Below, one piece after another: positions 40,957 to 49,037 of a DNA stretch of 64,000 bases. The notes under the pieces are model-generated. The model worked only from the letters and a program-made list of their open reading frames with translations, did no database searches and was not told the origin of the DNA. Made by a program: the position numbers and the translations under genes. The DNA lies in assembly GCF_006094695.1 (NCBI RefSeq), contig NZ_CP035103.1:1364001-1428000 (forward strand), written 5' to 3'. How positions within the stretch are numbered: the stretch's first letter is position 1; each line of letters begins with the position of its first letter. The stretch comes from Kocuria rosea (lineage in GTDB: Bacteria > Actinomycetota > Actinomycetes > Actinomycetales > Micrococcaceae).

Positions 40957-41814
40957 TCAGTCCCACACGGTCGCGCCCGGCAGGCGGGCGCGCATGACCT
41001 CGATCGCCTCCGGGTTGCGGTCCACGCACACGAACCGCCGGTCCAGCTGGCCGGCGGCGGCGCCGAGCGTCCCGGAGCCGGCGAAGAAGTCCAGGACCCA
41101 GTCCCCGGGGGCGGAGCTCGCGGCGACCATCCGCCGCACCAGGCCCACGGGCTTCTGCGTGGGGTAGCCGGTCTTCTCCCGGCCGGTGGGGGAGACGATG
41201 GTGTGCCACCACACGTCCGTGGGCAGCTTGCCCAGCCGCACCTTCTCCGGGGTCACCAGGCCCGGGGCCATGTACGGCTCCCGGTCGACCTCGGCGCTGT
41301 CGAACAGGTACCGCTCGGGGTCCTTGACGTACACCAGGACGTTGTCGTGCTTGGCGGGCCAGCGGCGGCGGGAGCGCCCGCCGTAGTCGTAGGCCCAGAT
41401 GATCTCGTTGAGGAAGCACTCCCGCCCGAAGATCGCGTCCAGCATCACCTTCGCGTAGTGCACCTCCCGGTAGTCCAGGTGCAGGTACAGCGTCCCGTCG
41501 TCGGCCAGCACCCGCCACGCCTCCCGCAGACGGGGCTCCAGGAACCCCCAGTAGTCGGCGAACGCGTCGTCGTAGCTGCGCAGGGCCCCCAGCACGGTCG
41601 TGTAGGAGCGGCCGGCGAAGCCGGTGCGGTCGCCCTCCCCGGCGGCGGCCGGGGTCACCGTGGACTCCCGCCGCCGCTGGGTGCGGCCCGTGTTGAAGGG
41701 CGGGTCCACGTAGATCATGCGGAAGGCCCCGCCGGGCAGCCGCCGCAGGAGATCCAGGTTCTCCGCGGCGACCACCGCGTCGGGGCCCTCGGCGTCGAAG
41801 GCGAAGGGGCTCAC
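40957..41814 (-). CDS. Orphan site-specific DNA methyltransferase (beta class)
   Basis: A 285-residue amino-methyltransferase. The catalytic motif IV YVDPPFNTG (about residues 35-43) comes before the SAM motif I VLDFFAGSGTLGAAA (about 243-257), which is the beta-class order (N6-adenine or N4-cytosine). GYPTQKPVGLVRRM is motif X. No endonuclease gene is adjacent, so it is an orphan. The GTG start at 41814 overlaps, in GTGA, the stop of the displaced helicase tail, so helicase and methyltransferase would be coupled. The target site cannot be read from sequence. Confidence 0.85.
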   Translation of the reverse strand: MSPFAFDAEGPDAVVAAENLDLLRRLPGGAFRMIYVDPPFNTGRTQRRRESTVTPAAAGEGDRTGFAGRSYTTVLGALRSYDDAFADYWGFLEPRLREAWRVLADDGTLYLHLDYREVHYAKVMLDAIFGRECFLNEIIWAYDYGGRSRRRWPAKHDNVLVYVKDPERYLFDSAEVDREPYMAPGLVTPEKVRLGKLPTDVWWHTIVSPTGREKTGYPTQKPVGLVRRMVAASSAPGDWVLDFFAGSGTLGAAAGQLDRRFVCVDRNPEAIEVMRARLPGATVWD

Positions 41815-42060
41815 TCGCCGGCGGTGCCGCTCTGCTCCGGCGAGGCCGCGCTGCTGCGGCGGCGCCGGCGGCGCCGGGTGGTGCCGTCCGAGGTGCGCTC
41901 CACCGAGGTCTCCCGGGGCGCCTCGGGAGCCGTCTCGCGCGCAGCCGCCCGGGGCGCCCGGGCGTCCTCGCGCGGAGCGGACGACGTCGCGGCGTCGTCG
42001 CGGCGGCCGCGGCCGCGCCCCTCACCGCAGCCGGACCCGCCGCGGCCGGAATACGCCCGC
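41811..42060 (-). other. Out-of-frame Arg/Gly tail of the DEAD-box helicase
   Basis: After the in-frame stop at 42022 another minus-strand frame (one base off) stays open and encodes a Gly/Arg tail of the type YSGRGGSGCGEGRGRGRR, then an Ala/Glu stretch and seven consecutive Arg, ending TAGE with TGA at 41811-41813. That stop overlaps the methyltransferase GTG. Basic RG-rich tails are typical of RhlE-type helicases, so this looks like the natural C-terminus displaced by a small indel. Confidence 0.6.
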
Positions 42061-43512
42061 CGCGGCCGGCGCCGCGGTCGCGCGAGCGCCGTCCCGGCCC
42101 TCGCCGCGCGGGCCGCTCTTGCGCCCGCCGGGCTCGCCGAGGTCCTCGAGGACCTCGGCGCCGAGCCCCTCGTGGGTGCGCCTGGAGCGGGGGAGCCGGC
42201 CCTTGGTGCCCTTCGGGATGCTCAGCTCCTCGTACAGGTGCTCGGAGGAGGAGTAGGTCTCGCGGGGCTCGGGGATGCCGAGCTCCAGGGCCTTGTCGAT
42301 CAGCCGCCAGCGCGGGATGTCGTCCCAGTCCACGAACGTCACGGCCGTGCCCTTGTTGCCCGCGCGGCCGGTGCGGCCGGTGCGGTGCAGGTAGGTCTTC
42401 TCGTCCTCGGGGCACTGGAAGTTGATGACGTGCGTGACGTCCTCGACGTCGATGCCGCGGGCGGCGACGTCCGTGGCCACGAGCACGTCGACCTTGTTGT
42501 TGCGGAACGCGCGCAGCGCCTGCTCGCGGGCGCCCTGCCCCAGGTCGCCGTGCAGCGGGGCGGCGGCGAAGCCGCGGGTGATCAGCTCGTCCGCGAGCTT
42601 GGCCGCGGCCCGCTTGGTCTTGGTGAACACGATCGTGCGCCCCCGGCCCTCGGCCTGCAGGATCCGGGCCACGACCTCGTCCTTGTCGAGGTGGTGCGCC
42701 CGGTAGACCACCTGGCGGATGTCCTTCTTGGTGGCGCCCTCGTCCGGCGCGGCGGCCCGGATGTGCATGGGCTTGGTCATGTAGCGGCGGGCCATGGCCA
42801 CCACGGGCCCGGGCATCGTCGCGGAGAAGAGCATCGTCTGCCGGACCTCGGGCACGGCCGAGAGCAGCTTCTCGACGTCGGGCAGGAAGCCGAGGTCGAG
42901 CATCTCGTCGGCCTCGTCGAGCACCACGGCCCGCACCGCGGACAGGTCGAGGTGGCGCTGCCGGTTGAGGTCGATGAGCCGGCCGGGGGTGCCGACGACG
43001 ACCTCGACGCCCGCCTGCAGCTGCTCGATCTGGGGCTCGTAGGCGCGGCCGCCGTAGATGGTGGCCACCCGGGCGTCGCGGGTCCGCGCGGCGGTGGCCA
43101 GGTCGTGGCCGACCTGGACGGCGAGCTCGCGGGTGGGCACCACGATGAGCGCCTGCGGGGCGCCCGGCTTCTTCAGCTGGTCCCACCCCGCGTCGCCGCG
43201 GCCCACGACGCGCTGGACCACGGGGATGCCGAAGCCGAGGGTCTTGCCCGTGCCGGTCTTGGCCTGCCCGATGATGTCCTGCCCGGACAGCGCCACCGGC
43301 AGGGTCATGGCCTGGATGGGGAAGGGGTGGACGATGCCCTCGGCGGCGAGGGAGTCCACGATGTCCTGGCGCACCCCGAACTCGGCGAAGTCCTGGGGCA
43401 GCGGCTCGGGGCGCTCGGTGGTCTCGACGACCACCTCGGGGGTGCCGTCGAGGACGGTCCCGTCGTCGGGCGCGGCGGCGTCCGGTGCGGTGTCGGTGAT
43501 GTGGTCGGTCAC
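42022..43512 (-). CDS. DEAD-box RNA helicase (RhlE-like), tail shortened by frame shift
   Basis: A 496-residue helicase as read. Q-motif region FAEFGVRQDIVDSLAAEGIVHPFPIQ, Walker A AKTGTGKT (about residues 82-89), motif Ia PTREL, motif II DEAD, motif III SAT, and motifs IV-VI ending HRTGRTGRAG. Substrate should be structured RNA (ribosome assembly or mRNA decay). The last residues GVFRPRRVRLR do not look like a helicase tail; the expected RG-rich tail continues in another frame to 41811. GTG at 43512 with AAGGAAACC upstream. A -10 box at 43790 suggests a leader of about 270 bases. The order helicase-DUF3107-TetR is conserved in actinobacteria. Confidence 0.92.
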   Translation of the reverse strand: MTDHITDTAPDAAAPDDGTVLDGTPEVVVETTERPEPLPQDFAEFGVRQDIVDSLAAEGIVHPFPIQAMTLPVALSGQDIIGQAKTGTGKTLGFGIPVVQRVVGRGDAGWDQLKKPGAPQALIVVPTRELAVQVGHDLATAARTRDARVATIYGGRAYEPQIEQLQAGVEVVVGTPGRLIDLNRQRHLDLSAVRAVVLDEADEMLDLGFLPDVEKLLSAVPEVRQTMLFSATMPGPVVAMARRYMTKPMHIRAAAPDEGATKKDIRQVVYRAHHLDKDEVVARILQAEGRGRTIVFTKTKRAAAKLADELITRGFAAAPLHGDLGQGAREQALRAFRNNKVDVLVATDVAARGIDVEDVTHVINFQCPEDEKTYLHRTGRTGRAGNKGTAVTFVDWDDIPRWRLIDKALELGIPEPRETYSSSEHLYEELSIPKGTKGRLPRSRRTHEGLGAEVLEDLGEPGGRKSGPRGEGRDGARATAAPAAAGVFRPRRVRLR

Positions 43513-43783
43513 GGTCGGTTTCCTTACGACTCGGGCACGCCCGCTGAAGGGAGGGGACCTCGGGGTCCGGCCTCCGGGCCGCCGTGCTGGCGGGCGCCGG
43601 GGGGCGTGCGGTGGGTGGAAGCCGATCGTGAGCGTGCGCCGCCTCGACCGCGCGGGCCACGGGAGCGTGGCGCCCGGGTCCGGTCCTGCGCGAGGCCGCT
43701 GTGGGGGGCCTGTTCGCGGGGAGCGGGGGCGAGTAGGTGTCTGTCGTTCGTGGGATCGCGGGTACGACCGGTCATCCAGTGCA
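43513..43783 (-). promoter_or_regulatory. Long 5' leader of the helicase mRNA
   Basis: The 348-base gap between the helicase start and the DUF3107 stop has no gene. If TACACT at 43790-43795 is the -10 box, the message has about 270 bases of untranslated leader. Long leaders are common in cold-shock helicase genes and can hold auto-regulatory structures; I see GC-rich potential stems but no named riboswitch. Confidence 0.4.
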
Positions 43784-43789
43784 CTCAAC

Positions 43790-43795
43790 AGTGTA
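43790..43795 (-). promoter_or_regulatory. -10 box (TACACT) of the helicase promoter
   Basis: TACACT on the minus strand, in the only relatively AT-rich part of the gap. Confidence 0.4.
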
Positions 43796-43796
43796 G

Positions 43797-43831
43797 CCCG
43801 ACGACCGCGCACGCTCCGTGCGGTCGCCGGG
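43797..43831 (-). terminator. Weak hairpin after DUF3107
   Basis: CGACCGCGCACG and CGTGCGGTCG pair with a 2-base bulge and short loop, 30 bases after the DUF3107 stop on the minus strand. No U-tract. Confidence 0.4.
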
Positions 43832-43861
43832 CCGGGTCCGCCGTGCCGGGCGGAGGGGGTC

Positions 43862-44098
43862 TCAGCCGTCCTGGGCGAAGGGGGTGAAGCCGACCGCCCG
43901 CTTCTGCTCCGCGCCGACGGCGGCGTAGCCGATGACGCCCGCGGGGACGACCGTCACGTTGCCCTTGGTGTCCGTCAGGGTCAGGGGGGACCCGGAGGAC
44001 ATGGCCGCGGTGATCAGCTCCACGGCCTCCGGCGCCTCGAGCGCGGAGTCGACGACGATCTCCCGGGCGACGTGCTGAACACCGATCTTGATTTCCAT
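43862..44098 (-). CDS. DUF3107-family protein
   Basis: A 78-residue protein beginning MEIKIGVQHVAREIVVD and ending FTPFAQDG. DUF3107 is a small actinobacterial family (mycobacterial Rv3208A type), predicted alpha/beta, of unknown function, always near a TetR regulator. AGGAGG sits ahead of the ATG. A -10 box (TAGACT) at 44137-44142 on the minus strand gives a 32-base leader, so it has its own promoter, independent of the TetR gene that ends 53 bases upstream. Confidence 0.9.
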   Translation of the reverse strand: MEIKIGVQHVAREIVVDSALEAPEAVELITAAMSSGSPLTLTDTKGNVTVVPAGVIGYAAVGAEQKRAVGFTPFAQDG

Positions 44099-44136
44099 GG
44101 TTCCTCCTGGTCAGGGTTGCGGGATGCGTCCCGGCC

Positions 44137-44142
44137 AGTCTA
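44137..44142 (-). promoter_or_regulatory. -10 box (TAGACT) of the DUF3107 gene
   Basis: On the minus strand, 39 bases before the ATG at 44098, in the gap between the TetR stop and DUF3107. Confidence 0.45.
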
Positions 44143-44150
44143 GGAGGGCG

Positions 44151-44768
44151 CTACTGCCAGTCCTCGTCGATGATCGAGATTCCGCCCCAAGCTAAACGGA
44201 AGATCTGGCGCTGGGCCTCGGCCCGGCCGCCGGTGCCCGGGTTGCGGATCCAGTGCACCGCGGCGGTCTGCGCCATGCCGGTGAGGGAGCGGGAGACGAG
44301 CACGGCGTGCGGGTGGCTCAGCCCCGCGTTGGGCCCGAGGACCCCGGCGATCGAGTCCGCCACGGCGAGGTGGAAGCTCTCGAAGCGCTCCGCGACCTCC
44401 GGGTCCGCCAGCAGGTCGGACTCGAAGATCAGCCGGTGGGCCTCCGGATTGGCCTCGACGAAGCCGAAGTAGACGTCCAGCATGGACTCGACCCGCTCGC
44501 GGTTCACGTCGCTGCCCTGCAGCGCCGTGACGAGCCCGAGCGAGAGCTCCTGCAGGTAGTGGTCCACGAGGGCGAGGTACAGCTCGCGCTTGCCGGGGAA
44601 GTGCTGGTAGAGGACGGGCTTGCTCACCTGGGCGGCGTCGGCGATGTCGTCCATGGACGACCCGTGGTAGCCGTTCGAGGAGAACACGGTCAGCGCCGTC
44701 TCGAGCAGCTGCCGCCGGCGGGCCTCGCGCGGGAGGCGCGCCGGGCGGCCTCTCCTGGTCTCAGTCAT
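44151..44768 (-). CDS. TetR/AcrR-family transcriptional regulator
   Basis: A 205-residue repressor-type protein. N-terminal helix-turn-helix (about residues 18-63: RRRQLLETALTVFSSNGYHGSSMDDIADAAQVSKPVLYQHFPGKRELYLALVDH) and an all-helical C-terminal ligand/dimerisation domain. The conserved mycobacterial counterpart (Rv3208) neighbours Rv3208A (DUF3107). Its ligand and targets are unknown; self-control and control of DUF3107 are likely by analogy. ATG at 44768 with AGGAGG upstream; hemA ends 50 bases ahead on the same strand. Confidence 0.9.
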   Translation of the reverse strand: MTETRRGRPARLPREARRRQLLETALTVFSSNGYHGSSMDDIADAAQVSKPVLYQHFPGKRELYLALVDHYLQELSLGLVTALQGSDVNRERVESMLDVYFGFVEANPEAHRLIFESDLLADPEVAERFESFHLAVADSIAGVLGPNAGLSHPHAVLVSRSLTGMAQTAAVHWIRNPGTGGRAEAQRQIFRLAWGGISIIDEDWQ

Positions 44769-44818
44769 GAACCGTTCCTCCTCAACCGGTCGGCGGCGCC
44801 GCCCGAACGAATGCTGCC

Positions 44819-46144
44819 CTACCCCGCGGCCTGGGACCGGGTGGCGGCTTCCGGCGGCGCCCCGGCCGCCGGTGGTGCGCTCTCCTCCGCGGCGGGCGCG
44901 GGGACCTCGATGCCGTACAGCGCCGCCAGACCGGTGATGTACTCGTCCTGCCGGCCCTGCGCGGCGAGCTCGCGCGCGCGGACGGTGGGGGTGTGCAGCA
45001 GGGAGCGGACCATGCGCCGCATCGCGAGCTCGATCTGCTCCTGGGCGGCCGTGCATCCGTGGTGGGAGGTGACCTTCTCGAGCTCGGCGTCCAGGACGGC
45101 CATGGTGTGCTTGCGCAGGGCGACGATCGCGGCGTCCATGTCCCGGGCCTCCTGGCTCGCGGCGAACTCCTGGGCGGCGCGCTCGACGATCCCGCTCGCG
45201 GCGTCGACGGACTCCCGGGTCTCGTCCGGGGCGGCCACGCGCACCGACTCGAGGGTGATGAGCTCGACGCCGGGCAGGTCCGCCACGGCGGGGTCGAAGT
45301 CGCGGGTCAGGGCCAGGTCGACCACGGTGCGGGACCCGGCGGGGAACGCGGCGGCGCCCATGGGGGCGGAGCCGCCGCTGCAGCCGATCACGACGTCGGC
45401 GCGCTCCAGGGCCGCGGCCAGCTCCGCGGTCCCCACCGGGGTGCCGCCGCGGTTCTCGGTGAACTGCTCCGCCCGGCCCGACGCCGAGTACACCTCGATG
45501 TCCGCGCAGCCGCGGTCGCGCAGGGCCGCCATGGTCGCCCCTGCGTAGGCGCCCGTGCCGAACACGAGGGCCCGGCGCGACGTCCATGTGCCGGACGTGA
45601 CGTCGTCGGCGAGGTCCAGGGCCACGGAGACGATGGAGCGGCCGCGCTCGCCCAGGGCGGTCTGCGTGCCCACCTTGCGGGCGGTGCGGGCGGCCGCCTC
45701 GAACAGCCGCTGGAGCTTGCCGGAGACCGTCCCCGCCTGCTGGGCGTCGTTGAGGGCGCGCCGGACCTGCCCGGTGATCTCGCGCTCGCCCACCACGGCG
45801 GACTCCAGCCCGGAGACCACGGTGAAGAGGTGGCGTGCGGCGCCGGAGTCGGTGAAGGCCCGCAGGGAGTCGGCCACGAACTCGGGGTCGAGCCCGGCGC
45901 GGGAGCCGATCTGCTCGGCGAGCTCGGCCAGGACCCGGTCCAGCGCCGCCCCGGACGGGACGCCCGGCGTGTCCTCGAGCTCCCCGTAGATCTCGAGCCG
46001 GTTGCACGTCGAGAGGGTCACGGCGCCCCGGAGCGGGCCGCTGCGGACCATCTCCTCGGACAGCCCGAGCGCACCGGTGCTGAGACGCGCAACGGTGTTC
46101 AGATCGACGTTCTGATGGGAGGCGACGAGAGCGAAGAGGACCAC
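44819..46144 (-). CDS. hemA: Glutamyl-tRNA reductase
   Basis: A 441-residue enzyme reducing glutamyl-tRNA(Glu) to glutamate-1-semialdehyde, the first committed heme step. The catalytic Cys is in TLSTCNRLEIYGE (about residues 43-55); GLESAVVGEREITGQVRRAL is the glutamate-recognition stretch; ALVFGTGAYAGATMAALRDRG (about 192-212) is the NADPH-binding motif, followed by a dimerisation helix. The C-terminus is an Ala/Pro-rich extension. The GTG start at 46144 lies 9 bases after a -10 box (TAGTAT). It is divergent from the hemE operon and may share regulation with it. Confidence 0.95.
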   Translation of the reverse strand: MVLFALVASHQNVDLNTVARLSTGALGLSEEMVRSGPLRGAVTLSTCNRLEIYGELEDTPGVPSGAALDRVLAELAEQIGSRAGLDPEFVADSLRAFTDSGAARHLFTVVSGLESAVVGEREITGQVRRALNDAQQAGTVSGKLQRLFEAAARTARKVGTQTALGERGRSIVSVALDLADDVTSGTWTSRRALVFGTGAYAGATMAALRDRGCADIEVYSASGRAEQFTENRGGTPVGTAELAAALERADVVIGCSGGSAPMGAAAFPAGSRTVVDLALTRDFDPAVADLPGVELITLESVRVAAPDETRESVDAASGIVERAAQEFAASQEARDMDAAIVALRKHTMAVLDAELEKVTSHHGCTAAQEQIELAMRRMVRSLLHTPTVRARELAAQGRQDEYITGLAALYGIEVPAPAAEESAPPAAGAPPEAATRSQAAG

Positions 46145-46153
46145 AGTGCATTC

Positions 46154-46159
46154 ATACTA
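46154..46159 (-). promoter_or_regulatory. -10 box (TAGTAT) of hemA
   Basis: Nine bases before the GTG at 46144; transcript would begin at, or 2-3 bases before, the start codon. Confidence 0.5.
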
Positions 46160-46249
46160 GACGGTCACCGCGGATCCGCGCCTCAGTGACGTCCGAGAGG
46201 CCGCTCACGTCCGTCACCGACCGGCCCCTCCCGGACCCCGGTGACGCTG

Positions 46250-46269
46250 CGTCGGTAAACGACGTCGGT
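46250..46269. promoter_or_regulatory. Direct repeat in the hemA-hemE divergent promoter region
   Basis: CGTCGGT occurs at 46250-46256 and 46263-46269 (13-base period), just upstream of the hemE -10 box, in the -35 region. It could be a regulator site; no known heme-regulator box was recognised. Confidence 0.3.
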
Positions 46270-46278
46270 GTTCCTTGG

Positions 46279-46284
46279 CACAAT
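46279..46284 (+). promoter_or_regulatory. -10-like box (CACAAT) of the hemE operon
   Basis: Nine bases before the ATG at 46294, with GGGAG in between. Confidence 0.4.
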
Positions 46285-46293
46285 GGGAGCACT

Positions 46294-47499
46294 ATGCCTA
46301 CCACCCCTGAGACGGCGAGCACGCCGGACACGTCGACCGCAGCCGTTCCCGGGCACCCCACGGGCGGCACCCACCCCTCGGCGGCGTTCCGGCGCCTGAC
46401 CGGATCGCTCGGGGCGCTGCCGCAGGGCCATCCGCTGCGGGCCGCCGGCACACTGGACGCCCCGCTGCTGCAGGCCCTCACGGGCCGCGCGCCCGGCCGC
46501 CGCCCGGTGTGGTTCATGCGGCAGGCGGGCCGGTCGCTGCCGGAGTACCGGTCCCTGCGCCAGGGCACCGCCATGCTCGACGCCTGCCTGGACCCCGCGA
46601 TGGCCGCCGAGATCACGCTCCAGCCGGTGCGCCGGCACGACGTCGACGCCGCCATCTTCTTCTCCGACATCGTCGTGCCCATGCGCGTGGCCGGCGTGGA
46701 CGTCGAGATCGTCCCGGGCCGCGGTCCCGTCCTGGAGCGCCCCGTGCGCACGGCCGCCGACGTCGCCGCCCTGCCCGAGCTCGCCGAGGGCTCCCTCGAC
46801 CCGATCCGCGAGGCCGTCGCCCGCACCGTCGCGGAGCTCGGGGCGACCCCGCTCATCGGCTTCGCCGGGGCGCCGTTCACCGTGGCCGCCTACATGGTCG
46901 AGGGCGGGCCCTCCCGGGACCACCTGCTGCCGCGCACGATGATGCACGCCGACCCGGCGGCCTGGCGGGCGCTCGCCGAGTGGGCGGCCCGGACGTCCGG
47001 GGCGTTCCTGCGCGCCCAGGTCGAGGCCGGCGCCTCCGCCGTGCAGCTCTTCGACTCCTGGGCGGGCTCCCTGTCCCTGGCCGACTACTCCGCGCACGTG
47101 GTGGAGCACTCGGCGGCCGCGCTGCGCGCCGTCGAGGACCTCGCCGTGCCCCGGATCCACTTCGGCACCGGCACCGGTGAGCTGCTCGCCGCGATGCGGG
47201 ACGCCGGCGCGGACGCGGTGGGCGTGGACTACCGGATCCCGCTGGCCGAGGCCAACCGGCGGCTCGGCGGGTCCACCGTGCTGCAGGGCAACATCGACCC
47301 GGCCCTGCTCACCGCCCCCTGGCCCGTGCTCGCCGAGCACGTGCGCGAGGTGCTGGCCGGCGGGGCCACGGCGCCCGGGCACGTGGTGAACCTCGGCCAC
47401 GGCGTCCCGCCGGGCACCGACCCGCAGGTGCTGACGGACCTCGTGTCCTTCGTCCACGACCAGCCGCTGGAGCAGACCCCTCGCGGCGGCAGGCCGTGA
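46294..47499 (+). CDS. hemE: Uroporphyrinogen decarboxylase
   Basis: A 401-residue enzyme turning uroporphyrinogen III into coproporphyrinogen III. PVWFMRQAGRSLPEYR (about residues 71-86) is the signature with the substrate-binding Arg, IFFSDIVVPMRVAG the catalytic Asp region, GFAGAPFTVAAYMVEGG and a C-terminal VNLGHGVPPGTDP complete the site. The N-terminus carries about 55 extra residues compared with E. coli HemE, mostly Thr/Pro-rich; ATG at 46294 is the first plausible start after the promoter. First gene of the seven-gene heme operon; its stop overlaps the next GTG (GTGA). Confidence 0.95.
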   Translation: MPTTPETASTPDTSTAAVPGHPTGGTHPSAAFRRLTGSLGALPQGHPLRAAGTLDAPLLQALTGRAPGRRPVWFMRQAGRSLPEYRSLRQGTAMLDACLDPAMAAEITLQPVRRHDVDAAIFFSDIVVPMRVAGVDVEIVPGRGPVLERPVRTAADVAALPELAEGSLDPIREAVARTVAELGATPLIGFAGAPFTVAAYMVEGGPSRDHLLPRTMMHADPAAWRALAEWAARTSGAFLRAQVEAGASAVQLFDSWAGSLSLADYSAHVVEHSAAALRAVEDLAVPRIHFGTGTGELLAAMRDAGADAVGVDYRIPLAEANRRLGGSTVLQGNIDPALLTAPWPVLAEHVREVLAGGATAPGHVVNLGHGVPPGTDPQVLTDLVSFVHDQPLEQTPRGGRP

Positions 47500-49034
47500 G
47501 CGCGGAGCGGGACGGCCGGCCCGCCCGCCGGACCCCGCCCCGATCCGCCCTCGTGGTGGGCGGCGGCGTCTCCGGGCTCGTGGCCGCCCGCGACCTGGCG
47601 GCCCGCGGGCTGCGCGTCACCCTGGTCGAGGCCGAGGACCACCTCGGGGGAGCCGTCGGCGCCCACCAGGTGGCGGGCCTCGTCCTCGACTCGGGCGCCG
47701 AGTCCTTCGCGACCCGCTCCCGGGCGGTCCCCGACCTCCTGGACGAGCTCGGCCTCGGCGAGCGCGTGGTGCACCCCAACCGCTCCGGCTCGTGGCTGTT
47801 CCTGCCGGAGGGCGCCGTGCCCGCCCCCGACTCCGGGATCCTGGGCATCCCCGCCGACCCGACCGCCCCCCGGCTGCGGGCGGCCCTCGGCCGTGCCGGC
47901 ATGCTGCGCGCGAGCCTCGACCGCCGGCTGCCGGCCTTCGTCGGCATGACCGAGCGCTCCCTCGGCGGCCTCGTCCGGGCGCGGATGGGGGAGCGGGTGC
48001 TGGACCGGCTCGTCGCGCCGTTCGCCACGGGCGTGCACTCCGCCCACCCCGACGACCTCGACGTCGACGCCGTCGCCCCCGGTCTGCGGCGGGCCCTGCG
48101 CGAGCACGGGTCCCTCGGCGCCGCGGCGGGCGCCCTGCGCCGCGCCGCGCCCGCGGGCGCGAACGTGGCCGGGCTGCGCGGCGGCATGAACGCGCTGTCC
48201 GAGACCCTCGTGCACGACCTCGAGCGGGCGGGCGTGAAGCTCGTCACCGGCTACGACGTCATCGCCCTCGACCGCGACCCCCGGCGCGAGGGCTGGATGG
48301 TCATCCAGCGCCAGCCGCGCTTCGGCCACAAGACCGCCGTGGCGCGCGGGGAGCTGCTCGTGATGGCCACCGACGGCACGACCGCCGTCCGGCTCCTCGC
48401 CAGCCACGAGGAGGGGCTCCAGCGGTTCGCCCCCGGGGCCGGGCCCCAGGTGGCCCTGGCCACGCTCGTGGTCGACGAGCCGCGCCTCGACGGCGCCCCC
48501 CGGGGCACCGGCCTGCTCGTGAGCGAGGACGCCCGCGGCGTGCGCGCCAAGGCCCTCACCCACGCGAGCGCCAAGTGGGACTGGGTCCGGCAGGCGGCCG
48601 GCCCCGGCCGGCACGTGCTGCGGCTCTCCTACGGGCGCGCCCAGCCCGACGCCACCGCCGTGCCCCCTGAGGTGGCCCTGCCCGACGACCAGCTCATCCG
48701 CCTGGCCCTCTCCGACGCCTCGACCCTCATGGGCATGCCCCTGCGGCCCGCCCAGCTCGTCGGCGCGGACATCGTGCGCTGGCGCTCCGCGCTGCCCCGC
48801 ACCGGCGTCGGGCACGCCCGGCGGGTCGCCGACTTCCGGCGGGCGCTGGCGGCGCTGCCCGACGCCGTCGCGGTCGGCGGGTGGCTCGCGGGCACGGGCC
48901 TCGCCTCCGTCGTCGCCGACACCCGGGCCCAGGTCCGCGCCCTGCTCGCCGAGGCGGGCGTCCCGGACGACGCCGCGCCGGCCGCCACCGAACCGGCACG
49001 CACCCCACCGACCAGCACCCGACGAAAGGACTGA
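47496..49034 (+). CDS. hemY: Coproporphyrinogen III oxidase (CgoX, HemY-type)
   Basis: A 512-residue flavoprotein. FAD-binding ALVVGGGVSGLVAARDLAARGLRVTLVEAEDHLGG (about residues 18-52), LDSGAESFATR, and a C-terminal AVGGWLAGTGLASVV FAD contact. In this pathway (chdC and cpfC are adjacent) it oxidises coproporphyrinogen III to coproporphyrin III, not protoporphyrinogen. Starts at GTG in the hemE stop and ends 3 bases before the chdC start. The last about 25 residues are Pro/Thr/Ala-rich. Confidence 0.93.
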   Translation: MSAERDGRPARRTPPRSALVVGGGVSGLVAARDLAARGLRVTLVEAEDHLGGAVGAHQVAGLVLDSGAESFATRSRAVPDLLDELGLGERVVHPNRSGSWLFLPEGAVPAPDSGILGIPADPTAPRLRAALGRAGMLRASLDRRLPAFVGMTERSLGGLVRARMGERVLDRLVAPFATGVHSAHPDDLDVDAVAPGLRRALREHGSLGAAAGALRRAAPAGANVAGLRGGMNALSETLVHDLERAGVKLVTGYDVIALDRDPRREGWMVIQRQPRFGHKTAVARGELLVMATDGTTAVRLLASHEEGLQRFAPGAGPQVALATLVVDEPRLDGAPRGTGLLVSEDARGVRAKALTHASAKWDWVRQAAGPGRHVLRLSYGRAQPDATAVPPEVALPDDQLIRLALSDASTLMGMPLRPAQLVGADIVRWRSALPRTGVGHARRVADFRRALAALPDAVAVGGWLAGTGLASVVADTRAQVRALLAEAGVPDDAAPAATEPARTPPTSTRRKD

Positions 49035-49037
49035 GCC

